Of a stretch of DNA of 64,000 nucleotides, positions 1 to 11,000 are shown one piece after another. A program made the position numbers and the translations under genes. Each line of letters starts with the position of its first letter. Within the stretch, counting starts at the first letter, position 1. The notes below the pieces were generated by a model. The model was not told the origin of the DNA, ran no database searches, and worked only from the letters and a program-made list of their open reading frames with translations. This stretch comes from Juglans regia (Eukaryota > Streptophyta > Magnoliopsida > Fagales > Juglandaceae), in assembly GCF_001411555.2 (NCBI RefSeq), contig NC_049912.1:22949722-23013721 (forward strand), read 5' to 3'.

Positions 1-1552
1 GCCAGTTGACAATGTTTGTAACATCCGGTAGTTGACTAACACTCTTGGATGTAAGGTTTCATCTCTTCTCATGAATTACCTTGGCCTTCCGTTAGGGGTT
101 GCCTTAAGGGTTAAATCAATCTAGGATACAGTGATCGAGAAGATAAAATGTAGATTGGCAGGTTTGAAGAGACTGTACTTTTTAAATGGTGGCAGGACCA
201 CCTTAATCAAGAGTACCTTGTCTAATTTACCAACGTACTTTCTATCTCTATTCCTAATTCCAGCAAGTGTGGCAAACCGGATTGAGAAACTTTATCGTGA
301 TTTCCTTTGGAGTGGCATGGGCGATGACTTCAAATTCCATCTAGTCAGTTGGGAAGGTATGCTCTCCATTATCCTCTAGAGGGTTGGGAATTAGGAACCT
401 AAGGATTTTCAATCGGGCTTTACTTGAGAAATGGTTGTGGCAATATAATATGGAACCGGAAGCCCTATAGAAATTGGTGGTTGACTGTAAATATGGAGGT
501 ATGTGTGTGTGTATTGGGGGGGGGGGGGTGTTGGTGCACTAGAGATATAAGTGGGGCTAATGGGGTGGGAGTTTGGAAGCACATTAGACGAGGGTGGGGG
601 GTTTTCATTGTCATACAAGACTCGTGTTGGGAGATGGCTCGGTAAAATTATGGAGCGACTTATGGTGTGGGAATAATGCCCTAAAGGACTCGTTCCCTTC
701 AATTTTCCAAGTTACATGTGAGAAAGAAGCTTCAATGGCTGATCTTATGGCGATATCTCGGGATCAAGTCCAATGGTACATCAACTTCACTAGGGCGGTC
801 CAAAATTGAGAAGTTGGCAGCTTTGATGACTTTTTGAGTCTCTTGTATTCTGTGAAACCGAGCACTGAAGGAGCTGACTCGTTGTGGTGGATACTCGCAG
901 GCAAAGATACATTCTTTATTCGCTCTTTCTATAAGTCTCTCACACAACCGCAGAACAATCAGTTTCCATGGAGAAGGATTTGGTGAAATAAGGCGTCTCC
1001 CAAAGCGGCATTCTTTGCTTGGACAGCTTCTATGGGTAAAGATTTTGACGACGAATAACTTGCGGAAATGCAGGGTGATCATAGTAGATTGGTGCTGCAC
1101 GTGTAAGAAAGATAGTGAGACTGTGGATCATCTCTTACTGCATTGCGAGCTTGCTAGAGCATTATGGGATGAAGTGTTTTGCAGATTAGGGCTAGCTCGG
1201 GTAATGCCTGCCATAGTGGCTGCGTTGTTGGTCAGCTGGAAAAACTTAGGAGGTATTCCACAAATCAAAGCTGTGTGGAAGATGGTTCCCATTTGTATTT
1301 TGTGGTGCTTGTGGCTGGAGCGAAATGACCAGCCGTTCGAAGACAAGGAGCGCATGATAGAGGAACTTAGATCTCTTTTCGTTAGGACTTTATTTCTATG
1401 GGTCATAGCTATAGATTTTAATGGCCTTGATGTTCATGATTTTCTTGTTTCCATTGTTTCTTCCTAGATAGGTGTTACCTTATGTATACCATCTGTGTAC
1501 TTGGGTTGTGCCTATTCTTATCAATATAATCGTTTACTTATAAAAAAAAAAT
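1..1552 (+). mobile_element. L1-type LINE, 3' part, decayed
   Basis: The window opens inside a LINE. Residues read from 131 on match the C-terminal part of LINE reverse transcriptase ([16 protein letters not shown]). About 1015-1240 encodes the zf-RVT segment found at the end of plant L1 ORF2 (HLLLHCELARALW). The frame is broken at least near 375, 640 and 1010. The element ends in a short 3'UTR (TTGGGTTGTGCCTATTCTT) and the tail TTTACTTATAAAAAAAAAA at about 1533-1552. It lies in the same orientation as BLISTER, upstream of the first BLI exon seen, so it is probably intronic. A second copy of the same family lies at 33133-38600. The 5' end and any TSD are outside the window. Confidence 0.9.
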
Positions 1553-1977
1553 TGCGATTAGTATACTGTTTTAGTGCTTTTACATGCAGACTGTTTTTGA
1601 TTAAACTTGTGGTTCAAAAGTTTTTTGTACCATGGCCAGGTTTGGTGGTATGGTTAATGTAATTGTTAGGTTACGCAATGTAGTCAATCAAATTGCCTTT
1701 GATCAGAAAAATGTCATGATAGTAATAGGTTTACAATATGGAAGTTTTAATTTAGACGAGTTGGCTTTTCTTTGTGGGTCTTTTTATATTCGTTTTCCTT
1801 AGCATTTGGTTAGTCTTATTTGTTTGTCACGTGATAATAAAAAGATAATGGATAAAGTGATGTAAAAAAATTTCAAGTACTTCTGTGAATCTAGTGAGTG
1901 ATGATAGATTAGTCTAAACATCCCTGTTTATTCGTGATTTTAAAATTACTACATCTCAGATGCTTAATTACTTCTAT

Positions 1978-2033
1978 TCAATAGTAAATATATTTTTTTT
2001 TTTTTTTGATAAGTAATCAATAGTAAATATATT
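1978..2033 (-). repeat. LINE-tail stub with 17-bp TSD
   Basis: A perfect 17-bp direct repeat (TCAATAGTAAATATATT, 1978-1994 and 2017-2033) flanks a 22-bp insert (1995-2016) made only of a T run followed by GATAAGTAA. The insert is the complement of the LINE 3' end TTACTTATC plus poly-A. It lies in a BLI intron. Confidence 0.8.
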
Positions 2034-2110
2034 GTATTGTATACTGGATTTTTCACATTTCCCATTCACTGCTTTGTTTCTTGAAATCGTTGTATGATTA
2101 ATTTGTGTAG

Positions 2111-5100
2111 GCACTCAGACTAAGATCTAGTGAGCTAAAGCTGGAGAGGCAACTGGAGAACTCACAAGCTGAAATCTCTTCATACAGGTATGCTTTACAT
2201 TATAAGTTTCCTGTAGACAAATAACTGTGATATGCATTTCAGCATCACTTATTCTAATGATATTGCAGGATTTCTGTTTGTATTGGTTTTCTCTTTTGTT
2301 GATGCAGTGTTATCTAAAGCCATGAAAATGAATTTTCTGTAATTTCTATATATTTTATACTGAGGGAATAATGAATTGTAAATTAATTTTGAAATCTGTG
2401 ATGGTCATGAATAATAGAAAAAAATACCGAATTAGAAGCTAAACTGTCATTATTGATTAAAGACTAATTTGACTTTTTTAATATAGTTTTTAAAAATGTA
2501 AGAGATTTGCTACTGAAATCCGATATTATAGTTTCTTTTATGAGTCAAGTCACATTATTTTATTAAAGAGTGACAGAGGCACAACCCAAGTCCATTGGGA
2601 GTGTTACATCGAAGAATGCCTAGTTAAGGAGTGGAATGGGAGCAAGGATCAGAAAGAAAAAGTTTGAAATTCAATATTGTTTTATCAAGTTCTACATCCT
2701 GCTGTGGAACACCGCTTTCCATAGAGATGTATATGGTGGAACAAGTCTCCCTCAAGAGTGGCTTCTCTGTATGGACAACAGCTTCAGGGAAAATCTGACC
2801 GTGGATAATTTAAGGAAGAGATGCATAATGGTCATGGACTAGTGTTCTATGAGTGGAGAAACTATGTGGGTTGCTTTTATTTGCAGGCACAAGTGAGTTT
2901 TCTTGTATAGTGTATCTGGAGGCCCATAATCTTGGTGACTTATTTTAGGGAGAGGGCTCTTCTGCTTATGGTGTGCCTACTTTTACTTGCATTTAGTGTT
3001 ATACTCCTTGTAGGACTTGTTCCAAGTTCTATTTGGGACTTCAAAATGATGCAAATTGTATAGCCCAAGTTACCACTGTTCATATCACAAGTTCTTTCTT
3101 ATTAATTGGGAGTAAATCATTGTAGGAGCATTGAGTGAAATGTTGAAGAGGAACTCTCTTTCTTATAATAGTGCTTTGGGAACTTGTTTGTCTCTTCACG
3201 TGGGCAGAAATTTGATCAATCCTGCATAATGTTTTCAATTGCAAGCTTTTAGTTATGGGATGTCAGGAAATGATGATCATAGTGAATAATTTGCAGAAAG
3301 AAAATGTCTAGCTTAGAGAAAGATCGTCAGGATTTGCAGTCAACTATTGATGCTCTTCAAGAAGGTAAGCATGCTTTTATGCTTTTCTACAGAAGGTTTA
3401 TATTCTGTTAATAATTTATCTCCTAGCTTCAATCACAGTTTTATCAGAGTGGTAGGGTTTGAGTGGCCTTCATTCATATAAAATTGGTTATTTTTGTGCC
3501 ATTCTTTTGGGGGATGAGGAGGATTTTGGGGGGCTAGGTTGGGGATGAAAAGGAAGTAATTTTATCAATCTCGAGTCCGCAACATCTGTATCTGAAATTC
3601 CATTTAAACAAATTTGTGCTCTACCTCGAGGGTAATTTATTAAAATGTGTTTCTTCAATTATTCTCTCATTGCCTTCTTTTTAGATTTTCTATAAATTCA
3701 TAGAATAGAAATCCAACCTACCAAATTGTTGCAATGTCTGCCCCTAATTTGTTTCAATCCTCTTTTGTTTGCCTGACACAGAGAAGAAGCTGTTGCAGTC
3801 TAAGCTGCGGAAAGCTTCCACAAGTGCAAAGTCTATTGATTTTAGCAATAATACTCTTAATAAGAGAGATACATCTACCTCTACTGAAGATTTAGGTAAG
3901 ATTGAATTTTGTCATGGCTCAGTTGCTGCTCACAAAAATTTTGATAGTGCTCTTTATAAAAATAATTGTTAGACAGCTAAATCAGGTCTATTTGCCATGT
4001 CATTCTCATCCCTGATAAAGTTCTCGTTTAAATAAAAAAAAAAAACTTATTTAATGATTACATATAAAGTTTGTTTATATTTCTGTGTTTTAGATGCCAA
4101 ATGATTCTTTGTTTCCTCACCAAAAACAATGTTTAACATCTGAAAATAGGCATTATGCTGACATTGTGTATTCATATTGCTGATTAAGGGGTACAGGATT
4201 GGTTCTTAAAAAATTGTCTTCATTCATTTTCTTTTCTTCTTTTATTGGCAAGTAAAAGATCTTTATTAAAAAGGGAAAAAGGGAAAGGCATCAATATTTT
4301 CTTCTTATTCTTAATGATATTCAATTCTCTCTTTGCGGGTATCTGTTCATCAATTCAATTCAATGCTATTCCAGATGCTTCCATCCATGAATTTGATCAA
4401 AATGCATCTTCGCTTGGAAGTGATGCCTCCAGTGTTAACTTGCTGCCTGAAAATGGACAGTCAACTCTTGAAGTTTCATCAGTGAATATTCCTCCTGATC
4501 AGATGAGAATGATTAACAATATCAGCGCTTTAATCTCTGAGGTATAGTCTGGCTTAGTTTTTTTTATATATTTTCTGTTCATTGCTAGTTTATATGGAAA
4601 TGTCTTGAGATTAAATTCTCTCATTAGATTTTTCATTCTTCTTTTAATTGTTTGATGTTGTAAAGTAGATCGCAGTTTAGACCTAACAAGAGCACTGGCC
4701 TTTTCATGCTGTAGTTAGCTTTGGAGAAAGAAGAGTTGATGCAAGCTTTGGCATCTGAGTTATCTCATTGTTCCAAGCTAAAGGTAATTTTTAACTTGAA
4801 GTAGGCTTTACAATTTACATGCTTTTAGAACTTACATCATAAGTATAGGTATTCAGTCTTGTTTTAATCTCTTCAGAAAGTCACTTTTGAATTGTTCTGT
4901 GTTGGCGTATTATTTGATATGTTGCAAGACCATTATAATTCCTTTGTATTGTGGTATTATTATACCTTTGTTCATTCCTTTGTTGCAGTCAGGGCTTTAT
5001 TCATTCCTTTGTTTAAATTTTGTTGTCCTACTCTCGTCTTGTAGACAAAGTGGTTTAAAAATTACGTGTTTGTTTAGTAGGTCATACGTACATCGAAATT

Positions 5101-5892
5101 CAATGCCTTGTTCAGGTATTAATTTGAATATTATTTACTTATCTGTCCTGTTTTTCATGAATGAAGGAGATGAACAAGGAGTTGTCCCATAAACTTGAAG
5201 CTCAAACTCAAAGGCTAGAGCTTTTGACTGCTCAAAGTATGGCCAATGAGATTATACCAGCTAGGCAACCTGATTCTCGTGCTATGCATGAGAATACCCC
5301 ATATGCTGATGAGGGTGATGAGGTATCATTTATCTTTTTATGTGTTTTAATTTATTCTATGTTTGTTGGGTCTTTGTGTGTGTAGGTGTGTGGACGTGTG
5401 CGATTGATTTTTTTCATGTTTAAAACCAGCATGAAGAGTTTTTCAACGGTCTTGGCTTGGTTTGGATAGTGAAAACAACTCAACTCATCTCATTTGATCA
5501 TTACAACTTTTTCAAACTTCCGAACAAAATACAATAAACAATTCAACCTTTTCAAGTTTTAAAAAAAAAAAAAATATTAAAAAAAAAAATTCTAACATAT
5601 TTTATTTAACTTTCAACTTTCATCTCATCTCAACTCACTATCCAAATCAGAAATATTACAAAAGACTTGCATAGAAACCAGTGCTGTGCAAGAGAATTTG
5701 CCTTGCAATAGCTTTTTATTGGTTGTTGTACAGTTCCCAAATCTATGAATTGGAAGCTAAAATATTTCACGTTTCTACTTTTCTTTTTAATACTATTTCT
5801 TGCTTGATTAGGTGGTAGAGAGGGTCTTAGGATGGATCATGAAGCTCTTTCCTGGAGGGCCATCAAGACGGAGAACCAGCAAGCTTCTGTAA
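2111..5892 (+). CDS. BLI: BLISTER (BLI) coiled-coil protein, 3' half
   Basis: These are the last seven coding exons; the start lies upstream of the window. Exons by GT/AG and phase: 2111-2187, 3297-3364, 3782-3895, 4375-4541, 4715-4783, 5167-5322, 5812-5892 (stop TAA 5890-5892). The spliced product is a heptad-rich coiled coil (LRLRSSELKLERQLENSQAE, then KKLLQSKLRKAS), then a Ser/Asn-rich linker, another coiled coil (LALEKEELMQALASELSH), and the conserved tail GWIMKLFPGGPSRRRTSKLL, which I recognise from Arabidopsis BLI (At3g23980). BLI is known as a plant-specific partner of the Polycomb protein CLF and in cold/stress responses. That role comes from the family, not from this sequence. The acceptor of the sixth exon is uncertain by one codon (5167 or 5170). 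LINE pieces lie in its introns. Confidence 0.85.
2735..2870 (+). mobile_element. LINE zf-RVT fragment in BLI intron
   Basis: Short relic of LINE ORF2. Read across frames, it gives WWNKSPS, then FSVWTTASGKI, then LTVDNLRKRCIMVMDW. The same order is seen in the LINE copies at 1015-1100 and 38040-38150. At least one frameshift lies near 2796. No tail or TSD was seen, so the ends are approximate. Confidence 0.6.
5461..5646. mobile_element. MITE family 1 (TTTGGATAGTGA ends)
   Basis: A 186-bp non-coding element in the last BLI intron has perfect 12-bp terminal inverted repeats, TTTGGATAGTGA (5461-5472) and TCACTATCCAAA (5635-5646). The interior carries CAACTCATCTCATTT at one end and CATCTCATCTCAACTC at the other, with an AT-rich core including ACAAAATACAATAAACAATT. 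Related copies occur many times in this window. Confidence 0.8.
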
Positions 5893-6420
5893 TACGCAAA
5901 CCAGAATAGCTGTCGGCAATGCAGATCTGATTTGGTCATCCCTCACGCACCCACCATCCTCCCATGTATTTGGTGATACGACAAAGGTAGTAGTCTGTAT
6001 ATTTTGAGTCAACTATACAGCCATTCTTTGTGGAAGGAAATGAGTTTTGTTTTGAGAGGCCTTCCCATCGATTGGAAAATTCAATTATCATTTATTAGCC
6101 AGAAGACAATAAAAAAATGTCCCTTAAATGGTACCATTTCTGTGTGTTTGGATATCGAAGTGTAATGGGACATTTGTTGGATCTGATGTTTCAGAGAGAG
6201 AGAGGGAGAAGAGAGAGAGAGAGAGAGAGGGATGATGTTGATATATACAAATATTACAGGTTGTAACGTCCATAGGCCGTTTTGTGTTACTACCCATATC
6301 TGTTGTATTTGAGATCAAAGAGTGGCTTAAGCCTAGGAAATGAATCGAAGTTCTGGTTTTTCTCGGGTTCTCTTCCTGATTTATTTTGGACTTCATGTTA
6401 GGCATGGTTGGTTATACAAG
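5893..6420 (+). other. Probable BLI 3'UTR and downstream spacer
   Basis: Sequence after the BLI stop contains an imperfect (GA)n run at 6194-6230 and no reading frame that looks real. The end of the transcript is not marked by an obvious signal, so the boundary is a guess. Confidence 0.4.
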
Positions 6421-6925
6421 AATGAAGATAAGATTCTTGGGCCAGTGTTTTCTTCTTTCTTCGTTGTTTTTCCCCATTTGTTTAAAATAACTCTTGCATG
6501 TAGCTCGAGATTTTAGAAGAAAAAGAGCATAGAACTTTATTTCTTCATCTCCTATTCTTCCTTCTTCGTTTCAATCAGAAGTAATCATACAAATATTACT
6601 GCCCATATCCGGTTTTGGCACTTCAATAATGTAACCTCAAGGTACTTGGATTTGTAACCATGGCATTCACTCCACTTGTTTTTACCAACAAAGTCTCGTC
6701 TGAATTTTCTAGTGTGAGAGGTGGGGTGCAAACCCTACACTCGGGGGAGCTGTTTAAAAAAATTCTGCACTGTTGAATATTGGTTCTAGGTGACAGATTA
6801 AACAGGTGCACCTACTACGAGAATTGATGCAGAAAAAAGAGAGGAGACATCCTGGTGCAAAACTTCGTGAAATTAAGATGGTGGTAGAAACTCAGATATA
6901 ACAGTCATTAAATTAAACTCGTTCT

Positions 6926-7207
6926 ACATTGAGGGTGGTGGCTTAGTGGTCTATGAATTTGATAGTGGGTGCTAGGTCCTGGGCTCGAATCTCCCAATAG
7001 GAAGTGTTCATAATTATCGGTGACTCATGGACTAATGATGCTCTTGTGCGGCTGGGGTTAGACTATGGCTCAAGTTCGACATGTAGGGAGTGCTTACAGT
7101 TCTTGCCATCTAGGTCTCTCTTGTCTGGCTCCCCAACGAGTTGGGTGTTATTATGGTCACGTCGTATCTCTGGTCGTCCCTCTAACCTTTATTTTTGTTG
7201 AGAAGAA
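6926..7207 (+). mobile_element. tRNA-derived SINE-like element
   Basis: About 280 bp with pol III promoter-like boxes: GTGGCTTAGTGG at about 6937 resembles box A and GGGCTCGAATCTC at about 6982 resembles box B. It ends in a T/A-rich tail (TTTTTGTTGAGAAGAAAAA). An imperfect TSD flanks it: AAATTAAACTCGTTCTA before and AAATTAACTCTTTCTA after. The open frame inside (7004-7201) is not considered a gene. Confidence 0.65.
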
Positions 7208-7215
7208 AAAATTAA

Positions 7216-7935
7216 CTCTTTCTAAAGTATAACTCTTTTTTTTCTTTTTTTTGTTATATTTGTTTTGCTTTTTCTCAATTAAGAGGAAAAACTCTTTGCT
7301 TAAGTATCTCATAAATGTTTTTGTTCAATATTATATTTTTAAGTTATTCTATTCTTGAGCTGGTGTGTAGAACACAATTCATATTAATTAAATGGCAAAA
7401 TTTGATTTATAAGATTCAAATTTTAAATTTTTTTTCAAATTAATTATGAGATGTAAGCATATTAGTCGTCGAGTTATCCACACTAGCTTATAGATTGAAT
7501 TTTTATTATCTTTTATTTTAAATCGTGGTTTTTTTATGAATTATTTAAACAAGAGTCATTTAGAATATATTAATAAATGCGACAAAATTAGAATATATTA
7601 ATAAATATTACAAATTTAGAGATATTACATCATAAAATGATTGGGATGATTAAATTTAAAAAAATTTTATATATCATATTATCATCTTACTTTCATCATA
7701 TTAAATAAGATGTGATATATTTATCATAATTAAATAATTATTTATTATAAATTTTTTTATTATTTAATAGTGATAAATATACTATATACTATTTAATATG
7801 ATTAAAATAAGATAAAAATATAGTATATAACTTTACTCTTAAAATTTGAGGTTATGAATATTATTTTTATTTGTTAGTGGCAGTATCTAATTGGCAGGAG
7901 AATGAAGTGACTAGCGGTCCCACCTAATCCTACAG
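7216..7935. other. AT-rich spacer upstream of HCAR
   Basis: Very AT-rich intergenic DNA without a credible frame. It holds a 19-bp direct repeat (7560-7578 and 7588-7606), listed separately. Nothing else was recognised. Confidence 0.6.
7560..7606 (+). repeat. 19-bp direct repeat around a 9-bp A-ending insert
   Basis: TTAGAATATATTAATAAAT occurs twice (7560-7578, 7588-7606) around GCGACAAAA (7579-7587). The structure matches the other TSD-plus-stub loci, but the insert lacks the ACTTAT tail. Assignment to a retrotransposon event is therefore weaker. Confidence 0.5.
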
Positions 7936-8000
7936 ACATTATATATATGTGGGGTGCGGAGCCATCGTCTCGTTGCTCGTCGCCGGTTGTAGGTTGCTGC

Positions 8001-8046
<46 letters not shown>

Positions 8047-8050
8047 TGCT
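7936..8050 (+). promoter_or_regulatory. HCAR core promoter and CT-rich leader
   Basis: A TATA-like run (ATTATATATATG, about 7938-7949) lies about 100 bp before the ATG at 8051. An uninterrupted (TC)n microsatellite fills 8004-8044, typical of plant 5' leaders. An ATG at 7947 overlaps the TATA run and is unlikely to be transcribed. Confidence 0.5.
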
Positions 8051-11000
8051 ATGTCGTCTTCATTTGCAGGCTCTCGTCGCTTCCGCTCTCATTCTCAATC
8101 GTTTCTTCGACGTCTTCTTCCTCTAAAGGTGCACAAAAAACCTTCTCCCTCTATGCTCTACGCGCGTGTATCCAAGTGTAAGTGCAAGTAAGATGTGTTG
8201 TTTAGCATAACTACATACATGCTTCTTTTTGTGGAACAGTTGGGAACTCCAAGTCTTCAAATTCGGTGAAGCTCAGAGACGATTGGAGGAACCGCTCCAG
8301 ACCCATTCCTCCTGGAGGTACCTACCCGGCCAAAGACCACTGCAGGTAAATAGTGTTATCATTTTGAAGACTTTTTGATTGGCATATTTTTATCTTGAAA
8401 ATTATATTTTGATGAAATTCTGTGTAGTCATTGCGGGTTGTGTGATACGTATTACATTGCGCATGTGAAGAACGCGTGTGCTTTTCTGGGAGATGGAATG
8501 TCTAGAATTGAAGTAAGTTTCTTCTTAAATACGACATTATTCTTTAGTTGCACAAATTCGACAAAAACTTAATTACTTATGTTCCCGCGACAAACAACTA
8601 ATCACTTATCTAAACATCTCGTTCAGTTTCTCTAGCTGAGTTTTTTTAACCTTCGTTCTTACACCTCTTGATTTGTAGATTTCTATTCTTGTTCTTCTTG
8701 TGAGCGGGTCTATAGCTCATCATGGCTGCGAATTTATAATGGTGTGATATCGTGAAATCTTTAAAATGATTTTAGGCGTTAATGGGTGTAAATGAATCTA
8801 AACATGCGCAATTTACTGGAAGGACTCATTTGGAATACTAAAATGGAACAGCGGAAGGCTAAACTCCATTGGCAGAACCAAAGTTGAACTGATCAACGTC
8901 CCTGCACGCCATGATCTAGGATGATCAATTCTGGATTTCACATAACTAGTCATTTCATTAAAATAATCTATTGTTTAGGCTCATGCTCTGCCTAATATGA
9001 CACGGTGATAAGGGTGTGATTTATTGCCTCTTTGAACATCAAATTCGGAAAACTCTCACATGCCTGAGTCACCCTCTTGACTTTCTGTGACAGTCATAAC
9101 TGTTTTGAGTTTTTGTAGGATAAAATGTATCTTTAGCAGTAGAGTAGGCCAATGTGCTTTTTATTCTGTTGAATTCAACTTATTCTTTTCTATGCTTGTA
9201 TAATTCTTTTAATCAAATAAATATCATATGTATGTGTATCGTATTTTTCTTGTCACATAATCCCCATAATAATTTGTTTTCCCCCATTCAGGGCTTGGAA
9301 CCCATAGTTCATGGTAGAGGGAGGAAATCAAGTTCCTTAGATGAGATATATATGGGGGTCCATGAGGAAGTGTTATATGCTCGTAAAGTAGAGCCTGTAG
9401 AAGGTAATTTTTTTTCCCTGAGTCCCCACCGTTCTTTTGTCTGTCTTATCTTGTGGTTTCTCTTGCTGGCTTACAGCTTTCTTGAGACTTCAAGCGTAAT
9501 GATTTTGACAACTAGTCTACAGTTTGTTTGGGGTTTGAAATGGTTTTAATTTGTTATAAAGATACAATATTATACCATAATAAGTATCTTTTACACTAGG
9601 AAAATTCTTGCTCTCCTATCATAATTTGAATAGCAACATTTCTTTTTGCCACCCTTTTTGTTGATGATGTGTAGTGAAAAATACCTTATGAAAAGAGAGC
9701 ATCAATACACGATTCAAATAGTTGATAGAGGATAGATAGTGATCTGAGATTAGTGCGCAGGAATGAAATTGTAAGCTCTAGTTCATTATTTTTCATGGGA
9801 ACAATTGGAACCATATTAAGATTGACCCTTAATTTTGTTCTGGTTTCTGTGAGAGCCATTTTACTGACAAATCTTTTCATTCAATTCTGTCTAATTTATA
9901 CTATTTCTTCTTTTTTCATTTTGGTTTTTAACGAGTTTCAATAGTCATGAGTTTTATTATAGTGTTAAACTTCTTCTTATTATTTCTGAAATTTCCAAAT
10001 GATGCATCATGCTCTCTCTCTAACCTAAAGCTTTCCAACTACTTCGGAAGCCAAGATACGTTTAACGGCGTCCCCATAGAACCGGCTTTTATTATTAACT
10101 AGCTTTTATTTTATCTATTTTGAGGTGTTGAACCATCTTACTTATTTCTATGACTTTACTTATTAAAAAACCATATTTCTATGACTTGAAAGGGAGGCTT
10201 GTTAGGTGCACTTGCGGGAAACTCCTTGCTGAGGGCCTGTGCACCCCCAGGATAAGTCGGACTCTGTTTTTGGACACCCAGTGCCAATAAAAAATAATAA
10301 TAATAAAGGGAGGCCTGTTAGATAGTAAAAATTTAAAGAAGTCAACTAATTGCAATATACTGTCAGGTTTCTCTCTCTTTCTCTGTCTCTCAGCAATCTG
10401 TTATGCATAAAAATTGTCTGTTTACTTATAAAAAAAATAATGCTGTTAAAAAATGTTAGATTTCATATTACTCATCAAAACAATGTTAGATTCATATCAG
10501 AGTCTTTTTATTATACGTTTTGATGGTGCCAAAGGATGAAGTAGGGCTTTGCATTCATTTTTGGTCAAATTATGTAGACGCCTTCCATACTTTCATATAA
10601 AACGGTTATTTATCAGTTTCATAATGTTGCCGGTGAATTTCGTTTAAAGTTTGGGAAAAAAATGGTATATACTGATTACCTTATTTTTTTTCGACTTTTG
10701 TAATTGTAGGAGCTCAATGGACAGGGATAGTAACAACAATTGCCATTGAAATGCTTAAATCAGGCATGGTAGAAGCTGTTGTTTGTGTACAGAGGTAGTG
10801 GCACCAATTTTATTTAGTAGATGGTAGATGTCAAGTAGCAGCTCATTCATTGTCAATGCCAATTTTAATGTGCATTGTCTGTGAACTTCTGTGGTCTTGT
10901 TATTTGGATACACAGTGATCCGGAGGACAGATTTGGACCAAGGCCTGTCCTAGCAAGGTTTGCATCTGGTTCTTTTTACTTGCACTTTGATCCAAGATAC

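Noticed and set aside
4245..4547. Open frame beginning before BLI exon 4
   Set aside because: Its N-terminal part is intron; only 4375-4541 is an exon, joined in phase to its neighbours.
10400..10440. TTTACTTATAAAAAAAA in HCAR intron 4 as another LINE stub
   Set aside because: The tail is present, but I could not find a matching direct repeat on both sides.
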